From an uncultured Olsenella sp. (lineage in GTDB: Bacteria; Actinomycetota; Coriobacteriia; Coriobacteriales; Atopobiaceae): 60,755 bases of DNA. The notes beneath the pieces are model-generated. The model ran no database searches. It was not told where the DNA came from and saw only the letters and a program-made list of their open reading frames with translations. Where the stretch lies: positions 1 through 60,755 of the forward strand of contig OMVS01000004.1 in assembly GCA_900314575.1 (NCBI GenBank). Reading direction: 5' to 3'. Positions 22,574-33,191 of the stretch are shown in pieces (position 1 is the stretch's first letter; each line of letters begins with the position of its first letter). The position numbers and the translations under genes were made by a program.

Positions 22574-22614
22574 GACGTGCCCCGGGAGCCGCCCTAGCTC
22601 CCGGGGCACACGTC
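22574..22614 (+). promoter_or_regulatory. Strong hairpin in the clpP leader
   Basis: A 13-bp perfect GC-rich stem (22577-22589 with 22597-22609) extends by GAC/GTC after a two-base bulge. No T-run follows. The ribosome site AAGGAAGG of clpP comes five bases after it. It could end tig transcription or act as a 5' structural element of the clpP message. Confidence 0.5.
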
Positions 22615-22631
22615 ACAGAAGGAAGGTACGC

Positions 22632-23252
22632 ATGGTAAACCCGAAGAGCATCCCCCTGATCCCCTACGTCGTGGAACAGACCCCGCGCGGCGAGCGCAGC
22701 TACGACATCTACTCGCGCCTGCTGAACGACCGCATCGTCTTCCTCGGCGAGGAGATCACGCGCGACTCCGCCAACCTCGTCATCGCGCAGCTCCTCCACC
22801 TCGAGAGCCAGGACCCCGACAAGGACATCTCCCTCTACATCGACTCGCCCGGCGGCGAGGTCTACGCGGGCCTGGGCATCCTCGACACGATGAACTTCAT
22901 CAAGCCGGACGTCTCGACGATCTGCGTCGGCATGGCCGCCTCCATGGCCTCCGTGCTGCTCGCTGCCGGCACCAAGGGCAAGCGCCTGGCGCTGCCCAAC
23001 TCCATGATCTTGATCCACCAGCCGAGCTCCGGCGCGCAGGGCCAGCAGACCGACATCCAGATCGCGGCCGACGAGACCAGGTGGATCCGCAACCACATGA
23101 ACGAGCTGCTCTCCGAGTACACCGGGCAGACGACCGAGAAGATCAACGCGGACACCGAGCGCGACAACTACATGCGCGCCCAGGAGGCCCTCGAGTACGG
23201 CCTCATCGACCGCGTCGTCAAGTCGCGCAGCGAGCAGTCCAGCGAGGAGTAG
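22632..23252 (+). CDS. clpP: ATP-dependent Clp protease proteolytic subunit
   Basis: The 206-residue serine protease has the catalytic triad visible: Ser in [11 protein letters not shown] (about 102), His in SMILIHQPS (about 127) and Asp in the later region near [10 protein letters not shown] (about 176). ClpP forms a tetradecameric barrel fed by ClpX or ClpC. It starts at ATG 22632 behind AAGGAAGG. clpX follows after three bases, so the two are co-transcribed. Confidence 0.97.
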   Translation: MVNPKSIPLIPYVVEQTPRGERSYDIYSRLLNDRIVFLGEEITRDSANLVIAQLLHLESQDPDKDISLYIDSPGGEVYAGLGILDTMNFIKPDVSTICVGMAASMASVLLAAGTKGKRLALPNSMILIHQPSSGAQGQQTDIQIAADETRWIRNHMNELLSEYTGQTTEKINADTERDNYMRAQEALEYGLIDRVVKSRSEQSSEE

Positions 23253-23255
23253 CGG

Positions 23256-24533
23256 ATGGCGTCATACAACGACGATATGAGGTGCTCCTTCTGCGGCAAG
23301 TCGAGGAGCCAGGTGCGCAAGCTCATCCAGGGGCCCAACGGGGTCTACATCTGCGACGAGTGCGTCAAGGCCTGTGGCGACATCATCCGCGACTCCGAGG
23401 ACGAGCCGGAGGACGACTTCGGCCCGGTGGAGGACGCCCCGATCAAGGACCTCCCCACGCCGCACGAGATCTACGACGAGCTCTCGCAGTACGTGATGGG
23501 GCAGGAGGAGGCCAAGCTCGCGATGAGCGTGGCCGTCTACAACCACTACCGTCGCATCGTGGCCGGCGCGGACAGGGCCGAGGAGGGCGAGGAGTCCGTG
23601 GAGCTCGCGAAGAGCAACATCCTTCTCCTCGGTCCCACCGGCACGGGCAAGACGCTCCTCGCACAGACGCTTGCGCGCTTCCTCGAGGTGCCCTTCGCCA
23701 TCGCCGACGCCACGACCCTGACCGAGGCGGGCTACGTGGGCGAGGACGTGGAGAACATCCTCCTCAAGCTCATCACCGCGGCAGACGGCGACGTCTCGCG
23801 CGCCGAGGTCGGCATCGTCTACATCGACGAGATTGACAAGATCGCGCGCAAGGCGGAGAACCTCTCCATCACGAGGGACGTCTCCGGCGAGGGCGTGCAG
23901 CAGGCCCTGCTCAAGATCATCGAGGGCACGGACGCAAGCGTGCCTCCCCAGGGAGGGCGCAAGCACCCCCAGCAGGAGCTCATCCACATCAACACGAACA
24001 ACATCCTCTTCATCTGCGGCGGGGCCTTCGTCGGCCTCGACAAGATCGTCGCCGACAGGGTCGGCAAGAAGGGCATCGGCTTTAACGGCACGCTCGCCCA
24101 GAAGGTCGAGGACAACGAGGACGAGCTCATGAGCCGGGTCATGCCCGAGGACCTGCACAAGTTCGGCATGATCCCCGAGTTCGTGGGCCGCATCCCCGTG
24201 ATCTGCTCCACGCGCGAGCTCAAGGAGGCCGACCTCGTCGAGATCCTGACGAAGCCCAAGAACGCCCTCGTGAAGCAGTACCGCAGGATGTTCGCCATCG
24301 AGGGCGTGGACCTCGAGTTCGAGGATGACGCGCTCACGGAGATCGCCCACCAGGCCATCAAGCGCAACACCGGCGCCCGCGGCCTGCGCGCGATCATGGA
24401 GGCGACCCTCCAGAGGACGATGTTCGACGTCCCGAGCGACCTCTCGGTCACCAAGGTGACCGTGACCAAGGGCGCGGTGGACGGCACGAGCGAGCCCGTC
24501 ATCGAGCGCGACGCCGCCGGCGCGTCCGCGTAA
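23256..24533 (+). CDS. clpX: ATP-dependent Clp protease ATP-binding subunit ClpX
   Basis: ClpX unfolds substrates and feeds them to ClpP. The 425-residue protein has an N-terminal four-cysteine zinc finger (CSFCGKS...CDEC, about 10-35). The AAA+ domain has Walker A GPTGTGKT (about 127) and Walker [11 protein letters not shown] (about 190). The pore loop is GYVGEDV, and the IGF loop that docks on ClpP is seen as KGIGFNG. The C-terminal domain ends normally. It starts at ATG 23256, three bases after clpP. Confidence 0.97.
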   Translation: MASYNDDMRCSFCGKSRSQVRKLIQGPNGVYICDECVKACGDIIRDSEDEPEDDFGPVEDAPIKDLPTPHEIYDELSQYVMGQEEAKLAMSVAVYNHYRRIVAGADRAEEGEESVELAKSNILLLGPTGTGKTLLAQTLARFLEVPFAIADATTLTEAGYVGEDVENILLKLITAADGDVSRAEVGIVYIDEIDKIARKAENLSITRDVSGEGVQQALLKIIEGTDASVPPQGGRKHPQQELIHINTNNILFICGGAFVGLDKIVADRVGKKGIGFNGTLAQKVEDNEDELMSRVMPEDLHKFGMIPEFVGRIPVICSTRELKEADLVEILTKPKNALVKQYRRMFAIEGVDLEFEDDALTEIAHQAIKRNTGARGLRAIMEATLQRTMFDVPSDLSVTKVTVTKGAVDGTSEPVIERDAAGASA

Positions 24534-24602
24534 GGCCGAGGGAAGGGCGCCCATCGTCCGCGAGGGGCGCCAGGCCCGCGACCACACGACAAGGCAGGGA
24601 GG

Positions 24603-24635
24603 GAGGGGCGCGACCGCGAGGCGGGCGCGCCCCTC
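24603..24635 (+). terminator. clpX terminator
   Basis: A 10-bp perfect stem (24603-24612 with 24626-24635) is followed by TGCTC. It lies 70 bases after the clpX stop. Confidence 0.65.
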
Positions 24636-24761
24636 TGCTCGCAAATCCGTTTTGGCGCCGGTCCGCACGCGCGGGGTAGGGGTAGTTGCTATCCTAGAGC
24701 GGACACTCGTTACTGCTTCGGGGCCGGGAGGGCCGGCCCTTGGGAATCGTTGGGGGCTCGT

Positions 24762-26369
24762 ATGGTCGACAGCTTGGTTGAGGCGCGTAAGGCCCAGCAG
24801 GAAGCCAGCAAGGCGGTGGGGGCGAGGACGGCCGAGCGCGCCGAGGCGTACGCCGCCACGGAGGCGGCAAAGAGCGCGCTCGAGGCCGCCGAGCAGGAGA
24901 GGGCCCAGGCGCGCTCGAAGCTCGACCAGCTGAGGGCCGACCTCAAGGCCAGGAGGGACGAGGGGACGGCGGACACCGTCGCCGCCAAGAAGGCAAAGCT
25001 CGAGTTCGAGCTCGCCCAGCGGCAGCTCGAGGAGGCGAAGGCGCGCCTCGCCTCGCTGGAGGAGGGGATCGCGCAGGCCGAGCGCGCCCGCGACGAGGCG
25101 GACGGCTCCCTCAAGGAGGCGCAGCGCCGCCTCGAGGAGGCCGGCAGCACGGCGAGCGCCTCGCGCGCCGACCTGGACGAGCGCGTCCAGCGCGCGACCG
25201 AGGCTCAGCGCAGGCTCGACGTCGCCACGGCGGCCCAGGAGAGCGCCGAGCTCGCCTCCCAGGCGGCCAGCCAGGCGCTCGAGGCCGCGCGCGAGCGCAT
25301 GGGGGAGGGGCCGGACGTCGCCTCGGGGCTCGAGGAGGAGGTGGGCGCCAGGCAGGGCGCCTACGACGAGGCGAAGGCCGCCTCGGAGGACGTCGCCCGC
25401 GCCTACGAGGCCGCGCGCAGGAAGCAGATCCTGGCGGAGAAGGCCGCGGCTGCCGCCAAGCACGACTACGACGAGGCCCAGCTCAACCTCAAGACGGCCA
25501 TCGCCGCCTGCGACAGGGCGGAGGCCGAGATGCACGAGCGGCAGCAGGACGCCTACGCGGACGACGAGCAGGCCAAGGGCGCCTACTCGGAGGCGGTCTC
25601 CGCGTACGCGAGCGCGAGCGACGTGCGCAGCGCCGCGATGACCGTGAACACCCAGGCGCTCACGGCCCTCGCCGACGCGGACGTCGAGGCCATCCGCGCA
25701 CGGCTCGCCTGCGACCGGGCCAAGGGCGACCTCGACCACGCCAATGCGGGGCTCGCGCGCGCCGAGCGCGAGCTCGCCGAGGCAAAGGACGCCGTCGTGA
25801 GGGAAAAGGCGGCCCGGGAGGCCGCCGAGGAGGAGCTGCGCGCCCTCGAGGAGGAGGCCGAGAAGGCCGAGGCCACCGTGGCGGGCGCTAAGGCGGAGCG
25901 CGAGGCGGCCGCACGGAGCAACGCCGAGCTGCAGAGGGGCCTGAAGGAGCTCCAGGACGACGCGGTGCGCCAGGGCCACGAGAGCCAGGTCGCCTCGGAC
26001 GCGCTCGCGACCCGCCGCGAGGAGGTGCGCCAGGCCGTGATGGCGGTGGAGCGCACGCGCGCCGAGCGCGAGGCCGCGCAGGAGGCGCTCGCCACCGCCG
26101 ACGAGCAGATCCGCGCGCGCGAGGAGGCGAACCGCGAGGCGGACGCCCTTCTCGCCGCGCAGGAGCGCGCCGTGGGCGAGATGGAGGCCGGGATCGAGGC
26201 GCACAAGGCCGCGCTCGCGGAGTGCGAGACCAAGGTCGGCGAGCTCGCGGCGGCCTACCGCCGCTCCAAGGAGGAGCTCGCGGCCGCGCAGGCGCGCCTC
26301 GACGCGGCGAACTCCAAGCTGGCGGACGCCGAGGTCGCCCTCATCATGGCCGAGATCGACTCGCACTAG
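24762..26369 (+). CDS. Unrecognised long coiled-coil protein (Ala/Glu/Arg-rich)
   Basis: The 535-residue protein is almost entirely predicted alpha-helix with continuous heptad character from about residue 5 to the end. It is rich in Ala, Glu, Arg, Lys and Gln, for example KAELEFELAQ-like segments, with few aromatic residues and hardly any proline. I see no signal peptide, membrane segment, Walker motif or globular domain, so it is not an SMC ATPase. A repeated dodecad-like A-x-x-A-L-x-E pattern suggests a rod or filament. ATG 24762 has GGGGG six bases upstream; a TTG at 24750 is an alternative. It is isolated by terminators between clpX and valS. Function unknown. Confidence 0.75.
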   Translation: MVDSLVEARKAQQEASKAVGARTAERAEAYAATEAAKSALEAAEQERAQARSKLDQLRADLKARRDEGTADTVAAKKAKLEFELAQRQLEEAKARLASLEEGIAQAERARDEADGSLKEAQRRLEEAGSTASASRADLDERVQRATEAQRRLDVATAAQESAELASQAASQALEAARERMGEGPDVASGLEEEVGARQGAYDEAKAASEDVARAYEAARRKQILAEKAAAAAKHDYDEAQLNLKTAIAACDRAEAEMHERQQDAYADDEQAKGAYSEAVSAYASASDVRSAAMTVNTQALTALADADVEAIRARLACDRAKGDLDHANAGLARAERELAEAKDAVVREKAAREAAEEELRALEEEAEKAEATVAGAKAEREAAARSNAELQRGLKELQDDAVRQGHESQVASDALATRREEVRQAVMAVERTRAEREAAQEALATADEQIRAREEANREADALLAAQERAVGEMEAGIEAHKAALAECETKVGELAAAYRRSKEELAAAQARLDAANSKLADAEVALIMAEIDSH

Positions 26370-26417
26370 GGAGCCCGTCGCCTGGCCACGCGCGAGGCGC
26401 CCACAGGAACCACGTAG

Positions 26418-26464
26418 CCACGCCCGGTCGGGTTCGCGCCCGGCCGGGCGTGGTATGCTCTTTT
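26418..26464 (+). terminator. Terminator of the coiled-coil gene, overlapping a valS promoter-like element
   Basis: A 10-bp perfect stem (26418-26427 with 26444-26453) is followed by TATGCTCTTTT. The TGGTATGCT at 26451-26459 also reads as an extended -10, so the same bases may start valS transcription. Confidence 0.65.
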
Positions 26465-26573
26465 CCGTCTGCGCTACGCAGGCGCTTATCGGCAATGCCC
26501 CGCCCGGCGGCGCGCGCCCAATACACGAGTGCCGACACCGACCGTCCGAGGCGACGTGTGAGGTGATATCAGC

Positions 26574-29261
<2,688 letters not shown>

Positions 29262-29370
29262 CTTCGCGCGTGCGCCGCGTGGCCTACGGTAGGCCTCGAG
29301 CGGGCCTCGGCGGGCCTCGAGGAACCTCGCGAAGGCTCAGGCGGACATAGCGAGAGATGCTGCACCACAG

Positions 29371-29403
29371 GAGCCCCGGCAGGCCACGTGCCCGCCGGGG
29401 CTC
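29371..29403 (+). terminator. valS terminator
   Basis: A 10-bp perfect stem (29371-29380 with 29394-29403), extended by inner GG/CC pairing, is followed by GTGCTTG. It lies 110 bases after the valS stop. The tail is not T-rich, so efficiency is uncertain. Confidence 0.55.
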
Positions 29404-29488
29404 GTGCTTGCCCGTGCTGCGGCGGGGCGCCGCGGGGCGCCGCCCGCCCGGGCCATCGCGCACCTCCGACGCAGTTCTCAGCACGGGA

Positions 29489-29674
29489 TTGTGCAATTTG
29501 CCGGGTTGGGGATAGGCCACGGGCGGGCCGGGGGCGCCTGGTGACTCGATTCGGACCTCGGCTTCGACGTTTCCCCAGGATTCGGAGGCCAGAGGAAGCC
29601 GGAGGCGTGGCCGTGGGCAAGGGATGGCCCCCCGGCGTGCCCGCGACCCGTCCCTAAGTGGCGGAATTGCACAA
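29489..29674. repeat. Inverted pair TTGTGCAATT / AATTGCACAA
   Basis: The 10-base arms at 29489-29498 and 29665-29674 are perfect complements. With mismatches, similarity extends outward and inward (GATTGTGCAATTTGCC against GGCGGAATTGCACAAA). They are 166 bases apart. Related sequences occur in two other intergenic regions (48873-48950 and 60121-60296). Confidence 0.5.
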
Positions 29675-29692
29675 ACCGAATCGAGAAATGCC

Positions 29693-29772
29693 GCGGGGCC
29701 CGCGCGGGGGGCGCGGGCCGCGGGGCCTGCGCGGGGGACGCGGGCTGCGGGGCCCGCGCGGGGGCGCGGGCG
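29693..29772. repeat. Three tandem 27-base GC-rich units
   Basis: The units at 29693-29719, 29720-29746 and 29747-29772 each begin GCGGGGCC and contain GCGCGGGG. They differ at a few positions, and the last has one deletion. It is a candidate variable-number repeat in non-coding DNA. Confidence 0.65.
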
Positions 29773-29947
29773 AGCGGGTTCGGCGCGGGGCGATCAAGGC
29801 CGGCGCGGTCGAGCGGTTTCGGTAGGGACGCCGCGACGGTGCCCGGGCGACCGCGGTTCCAGGGCGGGACCGGGTCCCGCGAAGGCGCGGTGCGCCCGGC
29901 CCGCGACAAACCGCACGGCGCCGCCCGTGCCGGCGCCTGTGGGCAGG

Positions 29948-30916
29948 CTACAGCTCGAGGAGCCGACGGGAGTTGTGGGCGCAGGTCGCGCGGAGCGCCT
30001 CCACGAAGGCAGGGCCGACCTGCGGGCCGGCCCCGGCGCGGCCTGCGGAGCGGATCCGCGCGAGACCGACGAGGGCGCGCTCGAGCGAGCCCACCAGCTC
30101 TCCCTCGAGAAGCGGCTCGCCCTCGTGCGCGGGGAGGTCCGTCTCAAGCAGGAGCCGGTCTGCCGGTATGAGCTTCAGCTGCTCCTTCGCCCTCCGGGTG
30201 CGGACCTGCCGCTCGTTCACGGAGAAGTAGCAGCCGGCCCGGATGGCGCGCCAGAGCTCCGGCGTGGAGCCGGAGAACCAGTGCAGGACGCAGCGGCAGC
30301 GCCCCGCGGCCCCGTCGGCGGCGCCGGTAGCCCCGGCGGCCCCAGCGGTACCGGCATCCGCGGAGTCCAGGGCCCCAGCCTCCTGCAAGACGTCCAGGCA
30401 CGCGTCGACGGAGGCAACCGAGTGGATCGACACGACCGCCCCCGAGCGCGCCGCCACGCGTGCCACGCGCCGGAACGCCGCGAGCTGTCGGTCGTGGGAG
30501 GCGGGGTCGGTGTGGCGGTCGGAGAAATCGAGCCCCACCTCGCCGACGTAGGGGACGTCGCCCAGCGAATCCAGGAGCTCGAGGTCCTTGTCGCCCACGC
30601 GGCCGTCCGCGACCCACCACGGGTGCAGGCCCAGGCCGAGCCTCACGTTGGGCGAGAAGGACCAGGGCTCGCGGCGCGCGGCGAGGTACGCCGCGGGTTC
30701 CACCGTGTTGGCGAACAGGGCGACGGCGTCGCGCTCGGCGCGGGCCACGACGTCGGCCGCGTTCGACATGAGGTCGAGGTGGACGTGGGCGTCGCACAGG
30801 CGCGGGGAGCCGCCGTGCGCGTCCGGCGTGTCGCGCGCGTACGCCGTGCCGCAGGCGTCTCCCGTGCCTCTGGTGCGTCCCTCGCCGCGAGGGAGCGCTG
30901 CCTCGCGCGCGCCCAC
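29948..30916 (-). CDS. TatD-family metal-dependent hydrolase (DNase-like)
   Basis: The 322-residue protein shows the TatD metal ligands in order: HVHLD (about 43-47), Glu in GEVGLDFSD (about 125), His in VVSIHSV (about 165), His in LHWFSG (about 212) and Asp in LLETDLP (about 262). TatD enzymes are 3'-5' exonucleases or D-aminoacyl-tRNA-type hydrolases acting in DNA repair. Two oddities are a 38-residue Arg/Gly-rich N-terminal extension and an Ala/Gly/Thr low-complexity insertion (about 185-205). The start GTG 30916 is uncertain. It is the last gene of a four-gene minus-strand operon, one base after the ThiF-like gene. Confidence 0.85.
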   Translation of the reverse strand: MGAREAALPRGEGRTRGTGDACGTAYARDTPDAHGGSPRLCDAHVHLDLMSNAADVVARAERDAVALFANTVEPAAYLAARREPWSFSPNVRLGLGLHPWWVADGRVGDKDLELLDSLGDVPYVGEVGLDFSDRHTDPASHDRQLAAFRRVARVAARSGAVVSIHSVASVDACLDVLQEAGALDSADAGTAGAAGATGAADGAAGRCRCVLHWFSGSTPELWRAIRAGCYFSVNERQVRTRRAKEQLKLIPADRLLLETDLPAHEGEPLLEGELVGSLERALVGLARIRSAGRAGAGPQVGPAFVEALRATCAHNSRRLLEL

Positions 30917-30917
30917 G

Positions 30918-31778
30918 CTACCAGCCCCCGCGTCCCGGCTGGGCGCACTCGAGGCCGACGAGGTCGCAGATGACGCGGCCGGCGATGACCTGCCCCATGA
31001 CGGGCGGGATGTAGCTCATCGTGCCGAGGATGGAGCCCTTGTCGGCCGGCCTCGTGCTGTGGTCGCGCGGCCCGTCGATGGGCTCCACGGACAGCGGGAC
31101 CTCATCGGACCAGAGCACCTTGAGGCCCTTGATGCCGCGGCGGCGGCACTCCTTGCGCATGACGCGGCAGAGCGGGTCGACCTCGGTCCGGGAGATGTCG
31201 GAGACGCGGAAGCGGGTGGGGTCGATCTTGTTCGCCCCGCCCATGGAGGAGATCTCGCGCAGGCCCTCGTCGGCGCACCATCGGGCGATCGCGAGCTTCT
31301 GGGCCACGGTGTCGATGGCGTCGACCACGTAGTCGGGCCGGGGGAGGGCGCCGAGCTGCTCGGCGACGCGGTCCTTCTCGATGAAGGCCTTGAGGCAGGT
31401 CACGTGGCATGCGGGGTTGATGTCCGCCACGAGCTCGCGCATGGCCTCGGTCTTGTCGCGGCCGAGGGTGCTCACGCGCGCGACCGCCTGCCGGTTGATG
31501 TTGGAGGGGCCCACCACGTCGCGGTCGACGAGCACGAGGCCGCCGACGCCGCCGCGGGCGAGCGCGACCACGCAGTTGGAGCCCACGCCGCCGAGGCCGA
31601 GCACCATGACCGTCGAGGCTCGGAGACGATCCAGGCCCTCGCGGCCGAGCACAATCTGGAGGCGGTCGGTTGCGGTCTCCTCGCGCGCGACCGCCTGCGA
31701 GTCTGCCGCCCCCTCGCGCGCGGGCGTCCCCACGCCCGCCGCCTGCCGCGCGTCCCGCTCCGTCTCGGCCTTCTGCAC
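30918..31778 (-). CDS. tcdA: ThiF/E1-like adenylating enzyme, TcdA (CsdL) type
   Basis: The protein has the E1-like Rossmann nucleotide motif VLGLGGVGSNC, the DRDVVGPSNINRQ adenylation segment typical of MoeB/ThiF/TcdA, and the DAIDTVAQK element. The TcdA subgroup makes the cyclic form of the t6A37 tRNA modification (ct6A), and the segments DKTEAM, SSMGGANKIDPTRF and CRVMRKECRRRGI match that subgroup. GTG at 31776-31778 is the first plausible start after the preceding gene, with GGAAGGAAGG upstream, giving 286 residues. The upstream in-frame extension consists of tandem Gly-Ser-Pro codons without a start. Confidence 0.85.
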   Translation of the reverse strand: MQKAETERDARQAAGVGTPAREGAADSQAVAREETATDRLQIVLGREGLDRLRASTVMVLGLGGVGSNCVVALARGGVGGLVLVDRDVVGPSNINRQAVARVSTLGRDKTEAMRELVADINPACHVTCLKAFIEKDRVAEQLGALPRPDYVVDAIDTVAQKLAIARWCADEGLREISSMGGANKIDPTRFRVSDISRTEVDPLCRVMRKECRRRGIKGLKVLWSDEVPLSVEPIDGPRDHSTRPADKGSILGTMSYIPPVMGQVIAGRVICDLVGLECAQPGRGGW

Positions 31779-31812
31779 CTGGACCCCCGCCTTCCTTCCG
31801 CGTACCGCTGCC

Positions 31813-31872
31813 GACCCTGACCCCGGCGACCCTGCCCCCGGCGACCCTGACCCCGGCGACCCTGCCCCCGGC
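31813..31872. repeat. Four tandem 15-base units between the peptidase and ThiF-like genes
   Basis: GACCCTGMCCCCGGC is repeated four times exactly, alternating A and C at the eighth base. It lies between the peptidase stop (31877) and the ThiF-like start, and would be transcribed but probably not translated. Confidence 0.8.
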
Positions 31873-31876
31873 GACC

Positions 31877-33166
31877 CTAACGATAGCGCGCGAGCGCTTT
31901 GAGCATGATGCCGAGGATGACCGTGAGGCCGTCGACGAGGCTCGCCTCGCTCACCCACTCGTCGCGGGTGTGGAGCAGCCCGCCGCGCACGGCGCCCACG
32001 TTCACGGCGGGGACCTTGAGGGAGAGGGGGATGTTGGCGTCGGTGGAGGCCGGCGTGAGGTCGGGCTTCTCGCCCGTGACGGCCTCCACGACCTCGGCGG
32101 CCTCGCTCTCGATGACGGCGAGCTTCTCCTGGTCCACGCCGCTGTCGCACGGGCGGTCGCCGATGAGCTCCACGTCGATGCGCGCGTCGGGGCGCTCGGC
32201 CTCGTGCACGATGTGCATCAGACGGTCATGGAGGCGAAGCAGCGACGCCTGGCTCTGCGCGCGGTACTCCACGGTCATCGTCGCGTTCGCGGCGATGCTG
32301 TTGACGGTCGAGCCGCCCTTGATGGTGCCGACGTTGTACGTCACGCCCTCGGGCGGCTCGAGCGCGTAGAGGCCCTCCACGACCTGGCAGAGGACCTCGA
32401 TCGCGTTGGTGCGCCCGAAGTCCCTGAGGGAGTGGCCGCCCTGGGTCGTGCAGGTGATTCGGTAGCGGTGCGAGCCGACCGCGTGGGTGATGACCTGCGG
32501 CAGGTAGAGGTCGAAGCTGTGGTGCTCGCAGATCCTCTCCCCGTACTCCTCGTAGAGGGCGCGCGTGCCGCGCAGGTTGCCGAGGCCCTCCTCGCAGGAG
32601 TTCGCCACCACGAGGACTGCGGTGCCGGTGGGGAGGAGCTCCTGGTTGGCGAGGAGGAAGCGCGTCGCCATGAGCAGGCCGACGAGGTTGGCCGTGTCGT
32701 CGCCCACGCCGGGCGCGAAGAGGCGGTTCTTGTCCTCGTGCATCGGGAGTCGCGAGAGGTCGGGGGCCACGATGTCGGTGTGGGCGGAGAAGGCCACGAG
32801 CCTCGGGGCGTCCGGGTCCCCGACGAGGCAGATGGCGTTCTTGGCGTCGTCGACCTTGACGCGCGAGGCACCGGCCGCGAGCAGCCACTCGATCACGAAG
32901 CGGGCGCGGGCCTCCTCGTGCCCCGAGGGGGAGGGGATCCGCGCAAGCGTCTTCAGGAGCTCGACCTCCTGGGGCAGCACGCGCGAGGCGTAGGCGCGGG
33001 CGCTCGCGATGGTCGGGAGCGGGCGGCGCGGCCGGGTGGGCGGGGTCGCGGCTACCGTGGCCGCCCCGCTGCCCTCGGTCGCCCGCGGCTCGGCCGCGTG
33101 GCTGGCGGTCGCGGGGGTATCGGTCGTGGCGGCGCCGGTCGGCCGCGTCTGGTCGTGAGTGGGCAT
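31877..33166 (-). CDS. M20-family metallopeptidase (peptidase T / tripeptidase-like)
   Basis: The 429-residue protein has the M20 metal-site pattern: His and Asp in FSAHTDIVA (about 145), Asp in PGVGDDTAN (about 170), Glu pair in NSCEEGLGN (about 206), and a late His in LLHTRDEWV (about 400). The dimerisation domain lies at about 235-340. Such cytosolic enzymes remove N-terminal residues from di- and tripeptides using two zinc ions. The first 55 residues are an Ala/Thr/Pro-rich disordered extension. I chose ATG at 33164-33166 for its GAGGAGG. It starts 25 bases after the MFS gene and belongs to its operon. Confidence 0.85.
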   Translation of the reverse strand: MPTHDQTRPTGAATTDTPATASHAAEPRATEGSGAATVAATPPTRPRRPLPTIASARAYASRVLPQEVELLKTLARIPSPSGHEEARARFVIEWLLAAGASRVKVDDAKNAICLVGDPDAPRLVAFSAHTDIVAPDLSRLPMHEDKNRLFAPGVGDDTANLVGLLMATRFLLANQELLPTGTAVLVVANSCEEGLGNLRGTRALYEEYGERICEHHSFDLYLPQVITHAVGSHRYRITCTTQGGHSLRDFGRTNAIEVLCQVVEGLYALEPPEGVTYNVGTIKGGSTVNSIAANATMTVEYRAQSQASLLRLHDRLMHIVHEAERPDARIDVELIGDRPCDSGVDQEKLAVIESEAAEVVEAVTGEKPDLTPASTDANIPLSLKVPAVNVGAVRGGLLHTRDEWVSEASLVDGLTVILGIMLKALARYR

Positions 33167-33191
33167 GCTTCCTCCTCGGTCCTTGCGCCCA

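Larger units (their letters stand above)
29262..29947. other. 686-base gene-poor stretch between valS and tatD
   Basis: This region between convergent genes holds a hairpin (29371-29403) and an inverted pair TTGTGCAATT/AATTGCACAA (29489-29498 and 29665-29674). It also holds three 27-base GC-rich tandem units (29693-29772). Open frames cross it on both strands, but they are Pro/Arg/Gly-rich without ribosome sites or domain character. I judge it non-coding. Confidence 0.6.

Noticed and set aside
24762-26369. SMC/RecN-type ATPase
   Set aside because: There are no Walker A, Walker B or signature motifs and no terminal globular domains. Only the coiled coil is shared.
26370-26573. T-box riboswitch before valS
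   Set aside because: I did not see the conserved T-box sequence (AGGGTGGNACCGCG) or a matching antiterminator. The hairpin present is the terminator of the gene upstream.
29478-29909. A 143-codon minus-strand open frame in the valS-tatD gap
   Set aside because: Pro/Arg/Ala-rich, spans the tandem GC repeats, and has no ribosome site or recognisable fold.
31813-31872. CRISPR-like array
   Set aside because: The 15-base units are contiguous without spacers, so this is a simple tandem repeat. No cas genes occur in the window.
31779-32150. A longer ThiF-like protein including Gly-Ser-Pro repeats and the end of the peptidase gene
   Set aside because: There is no start codon in the repeat region, and the overlap sequence is the shadow of the peptidase. 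GTG 31778 has a ribosome site.
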